This document shows positions 33,210-44,296 of a DNA stretch of 55,546 nucleotides, piece by piece. The translations under genes were made by a program, and so were the position numbers. The DNA is from Falsiroseomonas selenitidurans (GTDB lineage: Bacteria; Pseudomonadota; Alphaproteobacteria; Acetobacterales; Acetobacteraceae): positions 1-55,546 of the forward strand of contig NZ_JAAVNE010000036.1 of assembly GCF_012103215.1 (NCBI RefSeq). Direction: 5' to 3'. The notes under the pieces are model-generated. The model did no database searches, was not told the origin of the DNA, and saw only the letters and a list, made by a program, of their open reading frames with translations. The stretch's first letter is position 1. Each line of letters starts with the position of its first letter.

Positions 33210-35384
33210 TCAGACCGGCTCGGGCCAGACGAAGCGCTGGCGTTCGAGGTAGGCCAGGCGCGCCGCCAGGTCGCCGGCGGCGCAGGCCATGACGGAGACG
33301 ACGCCGATGCCGACATCGCGCGAGCCGGGGGCCGCGCTTTCCGGTGCCGGCTCGGCCTCGATGGCCAGGTCCAGCGGGCCGGTCGAAGGCGGCAGTTCCA
33401 GCGCCGCCACCGCCTGCGCCTCCGCCGCCAGTTCCAGCACCAGCGGCTCCCCCCCCGGCGCCGCCAGCGTCACCCGCTGCGCCCTGGCGGGCGCGCGCAG
33501 CATCAGGTGCAGGCGAACCAGCCCGTCCGACGCGGGGCCGCCCTCGGCCCCATCGGCCGCGGGCAGGTCCAGCCGCAGCACGGCGCGGCCCGGGCGGGTC
33601 CAGCAGCCCCAGGCTTCCGCCCGGTGCCAGCCTTCGCCCGCGCGCAGCAGATCGGCACGCGCCATGGCCGGCTCGGGCAGCGGGGCGGCGATCTCCGCCA
33701 GGCGGTGGACCACGCCCAGCGGCGCCGGCGGGGGCGTCGCCTCGGCGGCCGGTGCCCCCGCCAGAAGGTCCAGCAGCCCCGCCGCCACCTGCGGCCAGCT
33801 GCGCAGCCGCAGCCCGGCGCGCACCTTCGCCTCCTGCGCCTGGCGGAAGGCTGGGTCGAAGACCAGGCGCTCCACCGCCTCCAGGAAATCCGGCTCGCTC
33901 TGGTGGCGGAAATGCAGGGCGAGGCCCAACCCGGCCTCCTTCAGCCCGGTGTGGTCCGGCGCCAGCACCGCCTTGCCGTGCGACAGCGCCTCCGTCACCG
34001 GCAGGCCCCAGCCCTCGTGGAAGGAGTTGTACAGGGCGAACAGCGCGCCCTCATACAGCCCGCCCAGCGCCGAATCCGGCACATCCGACAGCAGCCGCAC
34101 GCCGTCGCGCAGCGCCGGCGCGTTGCGCAGCAGGGCCAGGGCGGGGTCGGAGAGGTAGCCGGGCCGCCCCACCAGCACCAGCAGCGGCAGCTTCGCCGCG
34201 CCATGCCGGCGGATCAGCGCCAGCCAGGCATTCAGCACGAACAGGTGGTTCTTGCGGGATTCCAGCGTGCCGACGAACAGCGCATAGGGCCGCCCGGCCA
34301 GCGCCGCGGCGCCCGGATGCGGCCGCAGGGCCGGCGGCACCCGCACCGGCGCCGCATCCAGCCGCAGCACGGCGACCGGCGGCGCCGGCAGGCCGGGCAG
34401 ATACTGGCCGCGCAGCCGTTCCAGATCAACCCTGGTGGAGTCCGACACCGCCAGCAGCAGGTCCGCATGCGCGCCGAGCCCGGCGAACCAGCGGGCGAAT
34501 TCCGCCACCATTGCCGGGGCATTGTGTTCCGGCACCACCAGCGGCCCGCAATCATGCACCAGGGCGGCATAGCGCACGCCATGCCGCGCCTTGGCCACCC
34601 GCAGCGCCCGGTGGTAGTCGCCCAGCCACCAGGCGGAGCCGAGGTTCACCAGCCAGGCGCCCTGCGGGAAGGCCAGTTCCGGCGCCGCCGCCACGGAAGC
34701 CTGGGCCAGCCCCACCGCTTCCCGCCAGGCCGGCTCAAGCGGGTCCGCCCCGGCGCGGGCCAGGCTGGCCAGGCGCAGGAAGATCTCCCGCGGCAGGGCG
34801 CGCCAGCAGGCGGCTTCCGCGTCGAACACCGCCAGCAGCACGGTGGCGGCCGGCCCGCCCGGCCGCAGCGCCGGGCCGACGATCTCCATCTGCACCCGCT
34901 GGATGCCGGACGGCGCGCGGTTGGTGCCGAACCAGGACAGCAGGTCCGAAAGGTCGAACACCACGGACAGGTCGCCCAGCAGGGTCAGCCCGGTGGCGGC
35001 TTCCGCCGCCGCGCCGCCTTCCGCCAGCAGCGTTGCCACTTCCCGCCACGCCAGGTCGCTGTCCGGGCCGAGTTCCAGCGCGCGGGCATAGGCGGCGCGC
35101 GCCCCGGCACGGTCCCCGGCCCGCTTCAGCGCGTGGCCGATCTGCATCTGCACATCCGGGTCGTCCGGCATCCCGCGCTCGGCCTGCCGGTAGGAGGCCA
35201 GGGCCCCCAGCGGGTCGCCCTGTTCCTTCACGCAATGGCCGTGCTGGACCCAGATGCCCCAATCCTGCGGGTGCTGGGCCAGCCAGGCGGCGTAATGCTC
35301 GGCCGCGGCGCGCCAGTCCCGGGCATCGCGCCGGCGATCCGCCTCACCCAGCAACCCCGCCGCCTCGCCCTGCGCCCCGTCCAT
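33210..35384 (-). CDS. TPR-containing glycosyltransferase, GT4-like, with C-terminal beta region
   Basis: A 724-residue protein in three parts: TPR repeats (about 10-115, with ALASYRQAERGMPDDPDVQ), a GT-B glycosyltransferase (about 140-560) with YALFVGTLESRKNHLFVLN and HEGWGLPVTEAL, the retaining GT4 donor-site motif, and a C-terminal beta-rich tail. It is the convergent partner of the MerR-like gene and sits next to manC, so it probably builds a mannose- or fucose-containing polymer. The acceptor and sugar are unknown. Confidence 0.85.
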   Translation of the reverse strand: MDGAQGEAAGLLGEADRRRDARDWRAAAEHYAAWLAQHPQDWGIWVQHGHCVKEQGDPLGALASYRQAERGMPDDPDVQMQIGHALKRAGDRAGARAAYARALELGPDSDLAWREVATLLAEGGAAAEAATGLTLLGDLSVVFDLSDLLSWFGTNRAPSGIQRVQMEIVGPALRPGGPAATVLLAVFDAEAACWRALPREIFLRLASLARAGADPLEPAWREAVGLAQASVAAAPELAFPQGAWLVNLGSAWWLGDYHRALRVAKARHGVRYAALVHDCGPLVVPEHNAPAMVAEFARWFAGLGAHADLLLAVSDSTRVDLERLRGQYLPGLPAPPVAVLRLDAAPVRVPPALRPHPGAAALAGRPYALFVGTLESRKNHLFVLNAWLALIRRHGAAKLPLLVLVGRPGYLSDPALALLRNAPALRDGVRLLSDVPDSALGGLYEGALFALYNSFHEGWGLPVTEALSHGKAVLAPDHTGLKEAGLGLALHFRHQSEPDFLEAVERLVFDPAFRQAQEAKVRAGLRLRSWPQVAAGLLDLLAGAPAAEATPPPAPLGVVHRLAEIAAPLPEPAMARADLLRAGEGWHRAEAWGCWTRPGRAVLRLDLPAADGAEGGPASDGLVRLHLMLRAPARAQRVTLAAPGGEPLVLELAAEAQAVAALELPPSTGPLDLAIEAEPAPESAAPGSRDVGIGVVSVMACAAGDLAARLAYLERQRFVWPEPV

Positions 35385-35438
35385 GCCGCAATCCCCTGGA
35401 AGCCGACCAGCCCCAGGGATAGCGCAAAGCGCCGCGCC

Positions 35439-36908
35439 TCACACCCGGCCGTAATTGTCCTCGATGCGGACGATGTCGTCCTCGCCCAGATAGGAGCCGG
35501 ACTGCACCTCGATCAGCGTCAGCGGGATCATGCCCGGATTCTCCATCCGGTGGACGCAGCCCAGCGGCAGGTAGACGCTCTCATTCTCCCGCAGCAGGAT
35601 GCGCTCCCCGTCGCGCTCGACGATCGCCGTACCGGCCACCACCACCCAATGCTCCGCCCGGTGGTAGTGCTTCTGCAGGCTCAGCTTGCCGCCCGGCCGC
35701 ACGGTGATCTTCTTCACCTGGAACCGGGTGCCGAGCGCCACGCCCTCATAGGACCCCCAGGGGCGGTAGACGCGGCGGTGCTCCGTCGCCTCCTTCCGCC
35801 CGGCGGCCTTCAACTGCTCCACCATCTTCTTCACGTCCTGGGCGCGGTCCCGGTGGCAGGCCAGCACCGCGTCGTCCGTCACCACCAGCACCACGTCGTC
35901 CAGCCCGACCACGGCGGTCAGGATGCCTTCCGAGCGCACATAGCAGCGCCGGGCGCCCAGCAGCGCCGCCGGGCCCATGGTGGCATTGCCCGCCGCATCC
36001 TTGGGCGCGATGTCCCACAGCGAGGACCAGTTGCCGACATCGGACCAGCCCGGGTCGCAGGGCACCACGGCGGCCAGCGCCGTGCGCTCCATCACCGCGG
36101 TGTCGATGGAGACGGAGGGTGCGGCGGCGAAGCCGGCGCCGAGCCGGACGAAGCCGAGGTCGCGCGTGCCTTCCGCCACCGCGGCGCGGGACGCGGCCAG
36201 CACCTCCGGCGCATGGTTTGCCAGCTCCGCCACCAGGGTGGCGGCGGTGGCGACGAACATGCCGCTGTTCCACAGGTGCCGGCCGCCTTCCAGGAAGCGG
36301 GTGGCGGTGGCGGCGTCCGGCTTTTCCACGAACCGGGCGATCTGCAGGGCCCCTGCGACGCCGTCCAGCGCCGGCCCGGCCTCGATGTAGCCATAGCCGG
36401 TCTCCGCCACGGTGGGGCGGATGCCGAAGGTGCAGATCCGGCCGGTGGCCGCCGCCGCCGCCGCGGCCTCCAGCGCCCGGCGCAGGGCCGGCACATCCTG
36501 CACCGCGGCATCGGCGGCCATGATCCACAGCACGGCGCCGGGCGTTTCCTCCCCCACCAGCACGGCGGCGGCGGCGATGGCGGCGGCGGAATTGCGCGCC
36601 TCCGGCTCCAGCACGATGCGGGGGTCGCGGATGCCGGCCTCGCGCAGCTGTTCCGCCACCAGGAAGCGATGCGCCTCCCCGCACACGATCACGGGCGGCG
36701 CGAAGCCGGCGCCGCGGGCGCGATCGGCGGTTTCCTGCAGCATGGTGCCCTGGGAGACCAGCGGCCAGAACTGCTTCGGGTAGCCTTCCCGCGACAGCGG
36801 CCACAACCGGCTGCCGGTGCCGCCGCAGAGGATCACGGGCACGATCAGGCCACCGGCCTGATCCTCGGTGCGAGCCATCCTGGCGACCGGCACGGCGTCT
36901 TGGGGCAT
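35439..36908 (-). CDS. manC: Mannose-1-phosphate guanylyltransferase / mannose-6-phosphate isomerase
   Basis: A 489-residue bifunctional enzyme making GDP-mannose. The nucleotidyltransferase half has LCGGTGSRLWPLSR near residue 28, YPKQF, and FVEKPD. The C-terminal half is a cupin isomerase domain with WGSYEGVALG, LSLQKHYHRAEHW and the metal-binding region up to YGRV. Length is normal for the type II AlgA/ManC enzymes. Its start faces the second glycosyltransferase across a 224-base divergent gap, and GDP-mannose probably feeds both glycosyltransferases. Confidence 0.95.
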   Translation of the reverse strand: MPQDAVPVARMARTEDQAGGLIVPVILCGGTGSRLWPLSREGYPKQFWPLVSQGTMLQETADRARGAGFAPPVIVCGEAHRFLVAEQLREAGIRDPRIVLEPEARNSAAAIAAAAVLVGEETPGAVLWIMAADAAVQDVPALRRALEAAAAAAATGRICTFGIRPTVAETGYGYIEAGPALDGVAGALQIARFVEKPDAATATRFLEGGRHLWNSGMFVATAATLVAELANHAPEVLAASRAAVAEGTRDLGFVRLGAGFAAAPSVSIDTAVMERTALAAVVPCDPGWSDVGNWSSLWDIAPKDAAGNATMGPAALLGARRCYVRSEGILTAVVGLDDVVLVVTDDAVLACHRDRAQDVKKMVEQLKAAGRKEATEHRRVYRPWGSYEGVALGTRFQVKKITVRPGGKLSLQKHYHRAEHWVVVAGTAIVERDGERILLRENESVYLPLGCVHRMENPGMIPLTLIEVQSGSYLGEDDIVRIEDNYGRV

Positions 36909-37132
36909 GGGGGCGGGACCTCATCGAGAGCGTCCGGGTATGTCCCGGTTGTTGGGAAAAAGAAAGGCGGCCGCGGGGTGGAACCGTGTCAGCCTGCGCG
37001 CCCAGGTTGCCGGGGCGCGGCGGGGCTGCATGGTTGACGTGGCGCGCGGCTGGCCGCTTAACCCTGGCGCAGCATGGCGCCCGGCCGCCCTTGTCGGGGT
37101 GGATGCCGGAGCCGGTCAGGAAAGGGTTGCCC

Positions 37133-38488
37133 GTGTCGAAGCCCCGCATCGCGATCGACGGCTACAACCTGGCGTTGGACCAGGGGACCGGGGTGGCGAC
37201 CTATGCCCGCAACCTGTCGCACCGCCTCGGCGCCATGGGGGCGGAGGTTGGCGTGCTGTACGGCCAGCGCGGCTCCACCGGCACCGATGAATTGCTGCGG
37301 GAGGTGACGCTGTACGATGCGCGGCCGAAGCCGCCGCACTGGCTGAAGCGCGCCATCGACGACAGCATCCATGGCGTGAAGCTGTCCTTCGGCCAGGACG
37401 CCAAGCGGGTGCCGCTGACCGACCGGGTGATCCGCCGCGGGCTGGAGGCGCGCCTGCCCCATGCCGACACGCTGTGGAACATCCCGGAGCTGTTCCGCGC
37501 CGCGGTGCAGAGCTTCGGCCTGAAGAACAAGATGGGCCGCGTGCGCCTGCCCGATGCCCAGGATGTGATGCACTGGACCTACCCCCTGCCGCTGCGGGTG
37601 GAGGGCACGAAGAACATCTACACCATCCACGACCTGGTGCCGCTGCGCATGCCCTATGCGACGCTGGACGTGAAGCGCCGCTACCTCGGCACCTGCCGTG
37701 CCATCGCCGCCAGCGCCGACCACATCGTGACGGTCAGCGAAGCCTCGAAGCAGGACATCGTGAACCTGCTGGGCATCCCGGCGGAGAAGATCTCCAACAC
37801 CTACCAATCCGTGGAAATCCCGGACCGCCTGGCGCGCAAGCCGGAAAACCTGGCGCGGGCCGAGGTGCAGGGCGCCTTCGGGCTGGAATGGGGCCAGTAC
37901 TGGCTGTTCTTCGGCGCCATCGAGCCGAAGAAGAATGTCGGCCGGCTGATCGAGGCCTACCTCGCCTCCGGCAGCACCCTGCCGCTGGTGATCTGCGGCA
38001 AGCAGGCCTGGCAGATGCGCCAGGAGCTTGGCCTGATCTATGAGGACGACCAGCGCGTGATGGCCGACCCCGGCCCCTTCGACGGCGTGCAGGCGCTGAC
38101 ACGCAAGCTGCGCGACCGCGTCATCCTGCTGGACTACGCGCCCTTCCGCCTGCTGGTCAGCCTGGTGCGCGGCGCCCGCGCGCTGCTGTTCCCCTCCCTC
38201 TACGAAGGCTTCGGCCTGCCGGCGCTGGAGGCGATGCTGCTCGGCACCCCGGTGATGACCAGCAACACCTCCTCCCTTCCCGAGGTGGTGGGCGAGGCGG
38301 CCCTGACGGTCGACCCCTATGACACCCGCGCGATGGCGGAGGCGATCCAGGCGCTGGACGGCAATGCGGAGCTGCGGGCGGAGCTTTCGGCCCGCGGCCC
38401 GCGCCAGGCGGTGCTGTTCGACGCCGACCATTACGCGCAGCGCCTGGCGGCGATGTACGCCCGGATCGGCATCCGCCTGGAAGGCTGA
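37133..38488 (+). CDS. Glycosyltransferase family 4 (mannosyltransferase-like)
   Basis: A 451-residue GT-B glycosyltransferase. Seen: the start RIAIDGYNLALDQGTGVATYARNL, HDLVPLRMP, VTVSEASKQDI, GAIEPKKNVGRLIEAY and the donor-site motif YEGFGLPALEA. Mannosyltransferases of the WbaZ type share this layout; given the neighbouring manC, mannose is the likely sugar. The GTG at 37133 follows aggaaaggg and gives the family N-terminus; the frame extends 49 codons upstream without resembling a protein. Confidence 0.9.
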   Translation: MSKPRIAIDGYNLALDQGTGVATYARNLSHRLGAMGAEVGVLYGQRGSTGTDELLREVTLYDARPKPPHWLKRAIDDSIHGVKLSFGQDAKRVPLTDRVIRRGLEARLPHADTLWNIPELFRAAVQSFGLKNKMGRVRLPDAQDVMHWTYPLPLRVEGTKNIYTIHDLVPLRMPYATLDVKRRYLGTCRAIAASADHIVTVSEASKQDIVNLLGIPAEKISNTYQSVEIPDRLARKPENLARAEVQGAFGLEWGQYWLFFGAIEPKKNVGRLIEAYLASGSTLPLVICGKQAWQMRQELGLIYEDDQRVMADPGPFDGVQALTRKLRDRVILLDYAPFRLLVSLVRGARALLFPSLYEGFGLPALEAMLLGTPVMTSNTSSLPEVVGEAALTVDPYDTRAMAEAIQALDGNAELRAELSARGPRQAVLFDADHYAQRLAAMYARIGIRLEG

Positions 38489-38587
38489 CGCCGCCTGGCC
38501 CGGGCCCGGCGCGGAGGAAGCGCGGACCCTCATCCAGCTTCTCGATGGGGCCCGCTCCGCAGCCGCTTCCGCCCCGACCTGGAAGCC

Positions 38588-40063
38588 CTACCGCACCAGG
38601 ACCTCCGCCGCCTCCCGCGTCTTGCTCACCGCCCGGGCGGCCTGGGCAATGGCGGCGGAGATCCCGGCGATGTTGGCGGAGACGGTGGTCACGGCGGCTG
38701 ACGCCGTGTGCATGCTGGCCGACATGCCGCGCGTGACCACGCTCTGCTCCTCGACCGCGGACGCCGTGGCGGTGACACTCTCGCGCACCGTGGTCACGGC
38801 GCTGCGGATCGCGCCGAGCGCCTCGGCGACGCTGGCGGAGGTGGCCTGGATGCCGTCGATCTCGGCAGAGATCTGCTGCGTCGCCTGCGCCGCCTGCACC
38901 GCCAGGTTCTTCACCTCGCTCGCCACCACGGCGAAGCCCTTCCCCGCCTCCCCGGCGCGCGCCGCCTCGATCGTCGCGTTCAGCGCCAGCAGGTTGATCT
39001 GGCTGGCGACGTCGCGGATCAGGCCGACGATGTTCGACATGGCCTGCGCCGCGCCGGCCAGCGATTCGGTGTTGCTGGCCACCGAGACGGTCTGCTCGAA
39101 GGCGGCATCGGTGGCGATGCGGGACTGTGCCATGCTGCGCGCGATCTCGCTGATCGAGGCGGCGAGCTGCTCGGCGCTGGCGGCCACCTGCTGCACGCCC
39201 TGCGCGGCCTCGTCGGCAGCGCCGGATGCGGACGCCGCCTCGGACGTGCTGCGGGCGATGCCGCTGTCCACTTCGGCGAAGTTGCGGTCGATCAGCGTCT
39301 TCAGGTCGGACAGCAGCCGCATCTGCGGCGAGATGTCGGTGGCGAACTTCACCACCTTGCAGGGCTTGCCCGTGGCATCGAGGATCGGGTTGTAGGCGCC
39401 CTCGATCCAGACCAGCTGCCCCGCCTTGCCGATGCGGCGGAACTGGCCGGACTGGAAGTCGCCGCGCCGCAGCTTCTCCCAGAAAAGACGGTAGTCGGCG
39501 CCATCGCGCTGCGCCGGCTCGACGAAGATGCCGTGCTGCCGGCCGCGCACCTCCGCCAGCGTGTAGCCCATCAGCTGCAGGAACTTCTCATTGGCCGTGA
39601 GGATGGTGCCGTCCAGCCCGAGTTCCACCACCGCCAGGTTCCGCCCGATGGCTGCGATCTGGCCGGCATAGTCGACATTCTGCAACCGCGCCTGTGCGTC
39701 CGCCCATTCGACCACGAAGCCGTCATGGCGGTCCTTCTCGACCAGTGGCGTCACCAGCAGGTCGAAGACCCGGCGGCCGACCCGGATCGTCGCGGCATGC
39801 GGCTTCTGCAGCGCCTTCAGCATGCCGCGCTGGTGCCGGGGGTCCTTGTGGAACACGTCGATGTTGCTGCCGACCAGGCGGGCGGCGCTGAAGCCCGGCA
39901 ATTCCGCCTGCAGCTCCGCCTCCGCCTCCTGCATCAGCCGCCGCGCCGCCGCGTTCACGTAGCGGATCGTCAGGCTGGAATCCGCCACCATCACGCAGGT
40001 GCGCAGCGCCTCAAGCGCCGGGTAGGCTGGCGGCTTGCTCGGCCGAATCAGGGACATGAACAT
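38588..40063 (-). CDS. Soluble PAS-PAS methyl-accepting chemotaxis protein, copy 1
   Basis: A 491-residue cytoplasmic chemoreceptor without membrane segments or HAMP. Domain order: PAS 1 (about 20-125), PAS 2 (about 140-250, ending in PAC-like KPCKVVKFATDIS), and an MCP signalling domain (about 290-480) with the hairpin tip SQINLLALNATIEAARAGEAGKGFAVVA. It likely senses oxygen, redox or a small ligand and controls CheA. There is no CheR-binding pentapeptide at its end (REAAEVLVR). The ATG at 40063 has ggaa six bases upstream, matching copy 2. It is nearly identical to the gene beginning at 41779. Confidence 0.9.
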   Translation of the reverse strand: MFMSLIRPSKPPAYPALEALRTCVMVADSSLTIRYVNAAARRLMQEAEAELQAELPGFSAARLVGSNIDVFHKDPRHQRGMLKALQKPHAATIRVGRRVFDLLVTPLVEKDRHDGFVVEWADAQARLQNVDYAGQIAAIGRNLAVVELGLDGTILTANEKFLQLMGYTLAEVRGRQHGIFVEPAQRDGADYRLFWEKLRRGDFQSGQFRRIGKAGQLVWIEGAYNPILDATGKPCKVVKFATDISPQMRLLSDLKTLIDRNFAEVDSGIARSTSEAASASGAADEAAQGVQQVAASAEQLAASISEIARSMAQSRIATDAAFEQTVSVASNTESLAGAAQAMSNIVGLIRDVASQINLLALNATIEAARAGEAGKGFAVVASEVKNLAVQAAQATQQISAEIDGIQATSASVAEALGAIRSAVTTVRESVTATASAVEEQSVVTRGMSASMHTASAAVTTVSANIAGISAAIAQAARAVSKTREAAEVLVR

Positions 40064-40303
40064 GGGGCATTCCGGCTTCCTGGTGCCCGCGACTAGTCTC
40101 ACCCGATTGTGAACAATTTGCTGCGCGTCGACGGATGCGAATCTCTTGAAATGTTTGGCGGTATTGAGAACCAGGACGATTGCGACGGGGCGCAGGGCCT
40201 GCACGGCCGGCATCGGGGCCTGGTCGCACGGATCCGCCGCCGGCCATGGCGCCGGCGGCAGGTGGACCAGCGGGGCCGCGCCTCGTTCGGCGGGGCGCGC
40301 GCC

Positions 40304-41779
40304 CTACCGCACCAGGACCTCCGCCGCCTCCCGCGTCTGGGCCACGGCCTGCGCCGCCTCGCCGATCGCCGAGGAGATGCCGGCGATGTTGGCGGAGACG
40401 GTGGTCACGGCGGCCGACGCGGTGTGCATGCTGGCCGACATGCCGCGCGTGACCACGCTCTGCTCCTCGACCGCAGACGCCGTGGCGGTGACACTCTCGC
40501 GCACCGTGGTCACGGCGCTGCGGATCGCGCCGAGCGCCTCGGCGACGCTGGCGGAGGTGGCCTGGATGCCGTCGATCTCGGCGGAGATCTGCTGCGTCGC
40601 CTGCGCCGCCTGCACCGCCAGGTTCTTCACCTCGCTCGCCACCACGGCGAAGCCCTTCCCCGCCTCCCCGGCGCGCGCCGCCTCGATCGTCGCGTTCAGC
40701 GCCAGCAGGTTGATCTGGCTGGCGACATTGCGGATCAGGCCGACGATGTTCGACATGGCCTGCGCCGCGCCGGCCAGCGATTCGGTGTTGCTGGCCACCG
40801 AGACGGTCTGCTCGAAGGCGGCATCGGTGGCGATGCGGGACTGCGCCATGCTGCGCGCGATCTCGCTGATCGAGGCGGCGAGCTGCTCGGCGCTGGCGGC
40901 CACCTGCTGCACGCCCTGCGCAGCATCATCGGCGGCGCCGGATGCGGACGCCGCCTCGGACGTGCTGCGGGCCATGGCGTTGTCGATATCGGCGAAGTTG
41001 CGGTCGATCAGCGTCTTCAGGTCGGACAGCAGCCGCATCTGCGGCGAGATGTCGGTGGCGAACTTCACCACCTTGCAGGGCTTGCCCGTGGCATCGAGGA
41101 TCGGGTTGTAGGCGCCCTCGATCCAGACCAGCTGCCCCGCCTTGCCGATGCGGCGGAACTGGCCGTACTGGAATTCGCCGCGCCGCAGCTTCTCCCAGAA
41201 CCCCAGATACTCCGCGCTGTCATGCAAGGCCGGCTCGACGAAGATGGTATGGTTGCGGCCGCGCACCTCCTCCAGCGTGTAGCCCAGCGCCTTCAGGAAA
41301 TTGACGTTGGCCGTGAGGATGGTGCCGTCCAGCCCGAGTTCCACCACCGCCTGGGATCGCCCGATGGCTGCGATCTGGCCGGCATAGTCGACATTCTGCA
41401 ACCGCGCCTGTGCGTCCGCCCATTCGACCACGAAGCCGTCATGGCGGTCCTTCTCGATCAGTGGCGTCACCAGCAGGTCGAAGACCCGGCGGCCGACCCG
41501 GATCGTCGCGGCATGCGGCTTCTGCAGCGCCTTCAGCATGCCGCGCTGGTGCCGGGGGTCCTTGTGGAACACGTCGATGTTGCTGCCGACCAGGCAGGCG
41601 GCGCTGAACCCCGGCAATTCCGCCTGCAGCTCCGCCTCCGCCTCCTGCATCAGCCGCCGCGCCGCCGCGTTCACGTAGCGGATCGTCAGGCTGGAATCCG
41701 CCACCATCACGCAGGTGCGCAGTGCCTCAAGCGCCGGAGACTGCACCGACGGGCTCTGACGAATCAACGACATGAACAT
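40304..41779 (-). CDS. Soluble PAS-PAS methyl-accepting chemotaxis protein, copy 2
   Basis: A 491-residue tandem paralogue of the gene just downstream, with the same domain order and the same length. By eye only two or so of the 121 residues 21-141 (first PAS) differ, whereas 18 of the 65 residues 142-206 (second PAS) differ. The signalling domain is nearly identical except a short cluster near 285 and the last 25 residues. The ATG at 41779 has ggag six bases upstream. The shared hairpin region suggests both receptors join the same arrays but report different signals. Confidence 0.9.
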   Translation of the reverse strand: MFMSLIRQSPSVQSPALEALRTCVMVADSSLTIRYVNAAARRLMQEAEAELQAELPGFSAACLVGSNIDVFHKDPRHQRGMLKALQKPHAATIRVGRRVFDLLVTPLIEKDRHDGFVVEWADAQARLQNVDYAGQIAAIGRSQAVVELGLDGTILTANVNFLKALGYTLEEVRGRNHTIFVEPALHDSAEYLGFWEKLRRGEFQYGQFRRIGKAGQLVWIEGAYNPILDATGKPCKVVKFATDISPQMRLLSDLKTLIDRNFADIDNAMARSTSEAASASGAADDAAQGVQQVAASAEQLAASISEIARSMAQSRIATDAAFEQTVSVASNTESLAGAAQAMSNIVGLIRNVASQINLLALNATIEAARAGEAGKGFAVVASEVKNLAVQAAQATQQISAEIDGIQATSASVAEALGAIRSAVTTVRESVTATASAVEEQSVVTRGMSASMHTASAAVTTVSANIAGISSAIGEAAQAVAQTREAAEVLVR

Positions 41780-42495
41780 GAACAACTCCGGCTCGCATCG
41801 AAGCGCCGAAGGCTACTCACCAATTCGTGAAGGAAGTGCTGCGCCCGGGCCGGTGGGACCTGCGTCATGCGGGCGAGGTGGCGCCCGAGCCCAATCCTGC
41901 GGGGCGCCTGCCGCAGCGTTGCCGCCTCCCCCGGGCTTTCCGCGCCCTCCGCCACCGGCTGATGCACGGCCGCGGTCACGCGGCGCGCAGGAAGGCCACC
42001 CGCGCCGCGCCATGGTCCCGCGCCGCCACCTCCGCCCAGCCGGGCAGCGCCAGCGCCTCCTCCCGCCCCGTCTCCGCCACCAGCAGCGCCCCCGCCGCCA
42101 GCCAGCCCGCACCGGCCAGCGCGGCGACGGCGCGCGGCACCAGGTCCTTCCCATAGGGAGGGTCGAGGAACACCAGGCCGCAGGGCGCGGGCGCGGCGCG
42201 CGGGCGCAGCGCGTCGCCCGGCAGCACCAGGCAGCGCGGCTCCTCCCGCAGCGCCGCGATGTTCTGCCGAAGCACCGCCAGCGCCACGCGGTCCTGCTCG
42301 ATGAAGCACGCCCGCGCCGCGCCGCGGGACAGCGCCTCCAGCCCCATGGCGCCGGTGCCGGCGAAGGCGTCCAGCACCAGCGCGCCCTCCACCGCTGCCC
42401 TTCCCGCCCAGGGGGCGTGCCACAGCATGTCGAAGACCGCCTGGCGGACCCGGTCGCTGGTGGGCCGCGTCGCCTCCCCCGGCGGGGCGGCGAGC

Positions 42496-43484
<989 letters not shown>

Positions 43485-43488
<4 letters not shown>

Positions 43489-44198
43489 CGACGGGCCGCC
43501 TCGACGAAGGCGGCCAGGATATCCGGGTCGCGCGGGTCCACGGCATATTCCGGGTGCCATTGCACGCCCAGCGCAAAACGGTGGCCGGGCGCCTCGATGC
43601 CCTCCACCACCCCGTCCGGGGCGCGGGCATTGACCACGCCGGTCCCGGGCGTCGCCACCGCCTGGTGATGCGCCGAGTTCACCGCCATGTGGCGGCCGCC
43701 GACGATGCGCGCCAGCAGCGTGTCCGCGGCGATGGCCACGTCATGCCCCGGCTCGGTGCGCGGGTTCGGCTGTTCATGCGCCAGCGCGCCCGGCACCTCG
43801 TCCGGGATGTGCTGGATCAGCGTGCCGCCGAGGGCAACCGCCAGCAATTGCTGGCCGCCGCAGATGCCGAGCACCGGCATGTCCCGGTTCAGCGCGGCGC
43901 GGGTGGCCGCCAGTTCGAAATCGGTCCGCCCCGGCTTCAGCGTGACCTTCGGATGCGGCGCCCCGCCGCCCCACAGCGCCGGGTCCACGTCGAAGGCGCC
44001 GCCGGTCACCAGCAACCCGTCGATCGCGTCCAGATAGTCCACGGCGAGTTCGGGGTGATGCGGCAGCGCCACCGGCAGGCCACCGGCCGCGATGATGCTG
44101 GAGAAGTAATTCTGGCGGAGCGCGTACCAGGGCAGCTTGGACCAGCCGCCGGCCGGTTCCGCATCCAGGGTCACGCCGATGACCGGGCGTCTGTTCAT
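43485..44198 (-). CDS. Class I glutamine amidotransferase-like hydrolase (C26, PuuD-like)
   Basis: A 237-residue peptidase C26 protein. The catalytic nucleophile is Cys113 in GICGGQQ and the triad His and Glu are in VQWHPEY. Known relatives hydrolyse gamma-glutamyl-GABA (PuuD) or other gamma-glutamyl amides. HKD-like features of GMP synthase are absent, so it is a stand-alone hydrolase. It is first in the operon with rluB and rsmD, an arrangement without obvious functional link. Confidence 0.88.
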
Positions 44199-44296
44199 GC
44201 GCGCGTCATAGCACGTCCGGCGCCGGCATCACGCGGCCGGCGGCGGATTTCGACAGGGGCCTCGACCGGCTGCGCGGGCCGGGGCATGCAGGGCGG

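Larger units (their letters stand above)
38586..41844. repeat. Tandem duplication of a chemoreceptor unit
   Basis: The two units (38586-40126 and 40302-41844) are direct repeats with a CDS offset of 1716 bases. Each unit covers the whole CDS and its leader: 30 bases before the starts (40097-40126 and 41815-41844) match at about 21 of 30 positions by hand count. Homology ends close to the stop codons. The divergence pattern is mosaic, which suggests later gene conversion. Confidence 0.85.

Noticed and set aside
33507..37037. A 1176-codon open frame on the + strand
   Set aside because: It is an artefact of GC-rich DNA opposite two real minus-strand genes; the protein is Arg, Gln and His-rich with no domain.
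38586..41844. Possible assembly duplication of a single chemoreceptor gene
   Set aside because: The copies differ at many positions including the second PAS domain, the C-terminus and the leader, so they are distinct genes.
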